Translations under genes and position numbers: made by a program
Notes under the pieces: model-generated
The model's database searches: none
The model's input: the letters and a program-made list of their open reading frames with translations, nothing else
Told to the model about the DNA's origin: nothing
From: Tomocerus qinae
Lineage: Eukaryota; Arthropoda; Collembola; Entomobryomorpha; Tomoceridae
DNA length: 64,000 nucleotides
Assembly (NCBI GenBank): GCA_020055645.1
Contig: CM034546.1
Location: 10,850,001 to 10,914,000 of the forward strand
Direction of reading: 5' to 3'
In this document: piece after piece, positions 58,701-64,000 of the stretch
Layout: the number at the start of each line of letters is the position of its first letter
Numbering within the stretch: position 1 is the first letter of the stretch

Positions 58701-61700
58701 AATTCAAGATTGAAAAATCAAAATTTGTATTGAGTATCACTCTACGAATACAACTATATGAACAGGTTATATTATCAATATTTATATGCAGGAACACATA
58801 AAACCACGGCAAAAATGAATTAAAAGAACAAAAAGAAGGGAGTATTATTTAGGACATTCAAAATTTGGGTGACTTAAATTATATTCTCCTTCTGAGCTCT
58901 AGAATTTCCAATTTTTTGAATCCAAGATTGAAAAGATAGTTTTCTTGTTGACTATCATTCTACGAATACAACTATATGAACAGGTTATATTATCAATATT
59001 CATATGCAGGAACACATAAAACCACGGTAAAAATGAATTAAAAGAACAAAAAGAAGGGAGTATTATTTAGGACATTCAAAATTTTGGAGACTTAATATAG
59101 ATTCTCCTTCAGAGCTCTAGAATTTTTAATTTTTTGAATCCAAGATTGAAAAGATAGTTTTTTTGTTGACTATCATTCTACGAATACAACTATATGGTAG
59201 GGTTAAGTCATCAAAAAATATAGCTGGATTACATAGAACTACAAAGAAAATCATTTTAAAGGATATAAAAACATAGGTATTAGTGGGGTCAATAAAAATT
59301 TGACTGACTTAAAAGGGTCTTCGTCTCGAGCTCTAGAATTTTCAATTATTTGAATCCAAGATTGAAAAGATAGTTTTCTTGTTGACTATCATTCTACGAA
59401 TACAACTATATAGTACGGTTAAATCATCTAAAATTACAGTTAGATTACATAGAACTACAAAGAAAATCATTTTAAGGACATAAAAACATAGGTATTAGTG
59501 GGGTCAATAAAAATTTGACTGACTTAAAAGGGTCTTCGTCACAAGCTCTAGAATTTTCTATTATTTAAAATCAAGATTGAAAAATCAAAATTTGTATTGA
59601 GTATCATTCTACGAATACAACTATATGAACAGGTTACAATATCAATATTTATATGGAGGAACACATAAAACCACGAAGAAATGAATTAAGAGAACAAACA
59701 AAAGGGAGTATTATTTAGGACATTCAAAATTTGAGTGACTTAAATTATATTCTCCTTCTGAGCTCTAGAATTTCCAATTTTTTGAATCCAAGATTGAAAA
59801 GATAGTTTTCTTGTTGACTATCATTCTACGAATACAACTATATGAACAGGTTATATTATCAATATTTATATGCAGGAACACATAAAACCACGGTAAAAAT
59901 GAATTGCAAGAACAAAAAGAAGGGAGTATTATTTAGGACATTCAAAATTTAGGAGACTTAATATAGATTCTCCTTCAGAGCTCTAGAATTTTCAATTTTT
60001 TGAATCCAAGATTGAAAAGATAGTTTTCTTGTTGACTATCATTCTACGAATACAACTATATGGTAGGGTTAAGTCATCAAAAAATATAGCTGGATTACAT
60101 AGAACTACAAAGAAAATCATTTTAAAGGATATAAAAACATAGGTATTAGTGGGGTCAATAAAAATTTGACTGACTTAAAAGGGTCTTCGTCTCGAGCTCT
60201 AGAATTTTCAATTATTTGAATCCAAGATTGAAAAGATAGTTTTCTTGTTGACTATCATTCTACGAATACAACTATATAGTACGGTTAAATCATCTAAAAT
60301 TACAGTTAGATTACATAGAACTACAAAGAAAATCATTTTAAGGACATAAAAACATAGGTATTAGTGGGGTCAATAAAAATTTGACTGACTTAAAAGGGTC
60401 TTCGTCACAAGCTCTAGAATTTTCTATTATTTAAAATCAAGATTGAAAAATCAAAATTTGTATTGAGTATCATTCTACGAATACAACTATATGAACAGGT
60501 TACATTATCAATATTTATATGCAGGAACACATAAAACCACGGCAAAAATGAATTAAGAGAACAAACAAAAGGGAGTATTATTTAGGACATTCAAAATTTG
60601 GGTGACTTAAATTATATTCTCCTTCTGAGCTCTAGAATTTCCAATTTTTTGAATCCAAGATTGAAAAGATAGTTTTCTTGTTGACTATCATTCTACGAAT
60701 ACAACTATATGGTAGGGTTAAATCATCAAAAAATATAGCTAGATTCCATAGAACTACAAAGAAAATCATATTAAGGACATAGAAACAAAGGTATTAGTGG
60801 GGTCAAAAAAATTTGATTGATTTAAAAGGGTCTTCGTCTCTAGCTCTAGAATTTTCAATTATTTGAATCCAAGATTGAAAAGATAGTTTTCTTGTTGACT
60901 ATCATTCTACGAATACAACTATATGGTACGGTTAAATCATCCAAAATTATAGTTAGATTACATAGAACTACAAAGAAAATCATTTTAAGGACATAAAAAC
61001 ATAGGTATTAGTGGGGTCAATAAAAATTTGACTGACTTAAAAGGGTCTTCGTCTCAAGCTCTAGAATTTTCAATTTTTCCAATTCAAGATTGAAAAATCA
61101 AAATTTGTATTGAGTATCACTCTACGAATACAACTATATGAACAGGTTATATTATCAATATTTATATGCAGGAACACATAAAACCACGGTAAAAATGAAT
61201 TAAAAGAACAAAAAAGAAGGGAGTATTATTTAGGACATTCAAAATTTAGGAGACTTAATATAGATTCTCCTTCAGAGCTCTAGAATTTTTCAATTTTTTG
61301 AATCCAAGATTGAAAAGATAGTTTTCTTGTTGACTATCATTCTACGAATACAACTATATGGTAGGGTTAAGTCATCAAAAAATATAGCTGGATTACATAG
61401 AACTACAAAGAAAATCATTTTAAAGGATATAAAAACATAGGTATTAGTGGGGTCAATAAAAATTTGATTGACTTGAAAGGGTCTTCGTCTCAAGCTCAAC
61501 AATTTTCAATTATTTATATTCAAGATTGAAAAACGAAAATTCATATTGAGTATCATTCTACGAATGCAACTATATGAAAAGGTTTAATTATCAATATTTA
61601 TATGCAGGAACACATAAAACCACGAAGAAATGAATTGGGAGGACAAAGAGAAGGGAGTATTACTTAGGACATTCAAAATTTGAGTGACTTAAATTAGGTT

Positions 61701-64000
61701 CTCCTTCAGAGCTCTAGAATTTTTAATTTTTTGAATCCAAGATTGAAAAGATAGTTTTCTTGTTGATTATCATTCTACGAATACAACTATATCGCAGTGT
61801 TAAATCATCAAAAAATATAGCTAGATTACATAGAACGACCAAGAAAATCATTTTAAGGACATAAAAACGAAGGTATTAGTGGGGTCAATAAAAATTTGAC
61901 TGACTTAAAAGGGTCTTCGTCTCGAGCTCTAGAATTTTCAATTATTTGAATCCAAGATTGAAAAAGATAGTTTTCTTGTTGACTATCATTCTACGAATAC
62001 AACTATATGGTACGGTTAAATCATCTAAAATTACAGTTAGATTACATAGAACTACAAAGAAAATCATTTTAAGGACATAAAAACATAGGTATTAGTGGGG
62101 TCAATAAAAATTTGACTGGCTTAAAAGGGTCTTCGTCACAAGCTCTAGAATTTTCTATTATTTAAAATCAAGATTGAAAAATCAAAATTTGTATTGAGTA
62201 TCATTCTACGAATACAACTATATGAACAGGTTACATTATCAATATTTATATGCAGGAACACATAAAACCACGGCAAAAATGAATTAAGAGAACAAACAAA
62301 AGGGAGTATTATTTAGGACATTCAAAATTTGGGTGACTTAAATTATATTCTCCTTCTGAGCTCTAGAATTTCCAATTTTTTGAATCCAAGATTGAAAAGA
62401 TAGTTTTCTTGTTGACTATCATTCTACGAATACAACTATATGAACAGGTTATATTATCAATATTTATATGCAGGAACACATAAAACCACGGTAAAAATGA
62501 ATTAAAAGAACAAAAAGAAGGGAGTATTATTTAGGACATTCAAAATTTAGGAGACTTATTATAGATTCTCCTTCAGAGCTCTAGAATTTTCAATTTTTTG
62601 AATCCAAGATTGAAAAGATAGTTTTCTTGTTGACTATCATTCTACGAATACAACTATATGGTAGGGTTAAGTCATCAAAAAATATAGCTGGATTACATAG
62701 AACTACAAAGAAAATCATTTTAAAGGATATAAAAACATAGGTATTAGTGGGGTCAATAAAAATTTGACTGACTTAAAAGGGTCTTCGTCTCGAGCTCTAG
62801 AATTTTCAATTATTTGAATCCAAGATTGAAAAGATAGTTTTCTTGTTGACTATCATTCTACGAATACAACTATATAGTACGGTTAAATCATCTAAAATTA
62901 CAGTTAGATTACATAGAACTACAAAGAAAATCATTTTAAGGACATAAAAACATAGGTATTAGTGGGGTCAATAAAAATTTGACTGACTTAAAAGGGTCTT
63001 CGTCACAAGCTCTAGAATTTTCTATTATTTAAAATCAAGATTGAAAAATTAAAATTTGTATTGAGTATCATTCTACGAATACAACTATATGAACAGGTTA
63101 TATTATCAATATTTATATGCAGGAACACATAAAACCACGGTAAAAATGAATTAAAAGAACAAAAAGAAGGGAGTATTATTTAGGACATTCAAAATTTAGG
63201 AGACTTAATATAGATTCTCCTTCAGAGCTCTAGAATTTTCAATTTTTTGAATCCAAGATTGAAAAGATAGTTTTCTTGTTGACTATCATTCTACGAATAC
63301 AACTATATGGTAGGGTTAAGTCATCAAAAAATATAGCTGGATTACATAGAACTACAAAGAAAATCATTTTAAAGGATATAAAAACATAGGTATTAGTGGG
63401 GTCAATAAAAATTTGACTGACTTGAAAGGGTCTTCGTCTCCAAGCTCAACAATTTTCAATTATTTATATTCAAGATTGAAAAACGAAAATTCATATTGAG
63501 TATCATTCTACGAATGCAACTATATGAAAAGGTTTAATTATCAATATTTATATGAAGGAACACATAAAACCACGAAGAAATGAATTGGGAGGACAAAGAG
63601 AAGGGAGTATTACTTAGGACATTCAAAATTTGAGTGACTTAAATTAGGTTCTCCTTCAGAGCTCTAGAATTTTTAATTTTTTGAATCCAAGATTGAAAAG
63701 ATAGTTTTCTTGTTGATTATCATTCTACGAATACAACTATATCGCAGTGTTAAATCATCAAAAAATATAGCTAGATTACATAGAACGACCAAGAAAATCA
63801 TTTTAAGGACATAAAAACGAAGGTATTAGTGGGGTCAATAAAAATTTGACTGACTTAAAAGGGTCTTCGTCTCGAGCTCTAGAATTTTCAATTATTTGAA
63901 TCCAAGATTGAAAAGATAGTTTTCTTGTTGACTATCATTCTACGAATACAACTATATGGTACGGTTAAATCATCTAAAATTACAGTTAGATTACATAGAA
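55743..64000. repeat. Satellite array, right block (runs off the window)
   Basis: Continues the same 216-bp A/B satellite. New arrangements appear: a block with gagctctagaatttccaatt (56739, 58900, 59762, 60628, 62361) and B monomers joined directly to truncated A monomers (58970, 59835, 62435), where A switches at gaatacaactatatg into the B sequence gaacaggttatattatc. These look like unequal-exchange junctions within monomers. The array is still in progress at 64000. Confidence 0.95.

Noticed and set aside
32835..61502. Recurring 70-73-residue minus-strand frames (with FIDPTNTYVF)
   Set aside because: They are the type A satellite monomer in one frame. Their recurrence reflects array homogenisation, not a gene family.

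Overview
The window is A+T-rich eukaryotic nuclear DNA. Small GT-AG introns (94-117 nt), an ionotropic-receptor-like gene family, a BEL/Pao retrotransposon, LINE tails, a hAT element, a piggyBac-like non-autonomous element and a long satellite array point to an arthropod. A springtail (Collembola) is my best guess from the receptor and CARD/NB-ARC content, but this is inference, not a recognised locus.

0-7.2 kb: a spliced gene for an Rrp6-like 3'-5' exonuclease with a C-terminal CCHC knuckle is followed by a decayed hAT transposase (BED finger, RNase-H-like core, C-terminal dimerisation domain). Seven short palindromes, all centred on GTC-N-GAC but with different arms, lie across these two loci. 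I found none of this type by eye in the rest of the window. Next come a 42-bp minisatellite built on a GGCCGGCC palindrome and a weakly supported two-exon minus-strand gene.

8.2-18.8 kb: a family of divergent ionotropic-receptor-like genes on the minus strand. One copy is intact (662 aa), one has at least three N-terminal frameshifts, and one is an N-terminal fragment that stops beside a CCGAA-rich tandem repeat. Flanking DNA is duplicated with the genes, so this is a segmental tandem array with decay. Small hairpin or MITE-like elements lie between the copies and beyond.

19.9-27.1 kb: transposon-rich. It holds a 140-bp MITE, a LINE 3' fragment, and a composite with about 445-bp outer inverted repeats. 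Inside the composite are two 1,048-bp inverted arms (79-nt spacer), three copies of a roughly 344-bp TIR element, and a LINE tail that is itself split by another retroelement with a target-site duplication.

28.07-29.23 kb: the start of a CARD plus NB-ARC (Apaf-1/CED-4-like) gene, damaged by several 1-nt indels and cut off where satellite DNA begins.

29.23-64.0 kb (window end): about 25.7 kb of a satellite with a roughly 216-bp monomer in two types (A and B), forming a homogenised nine-monomer (about 1.95 kb) higher-order repeat in the middle of the array. Two elements are inserted in it: a 1,635-bp piggyBac-like element with TTAA duplication that carries a 21-bp minisatellite, and a complete, very young 7,398-bp BEL/Pao retrotransposon (901-bp LTRs, ATTAT duplication).

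Many broken reading frames differ from an open frame by one base, several of them in a homopolymer. Real pseudogenisation and residual assembly error cannot be separated here.
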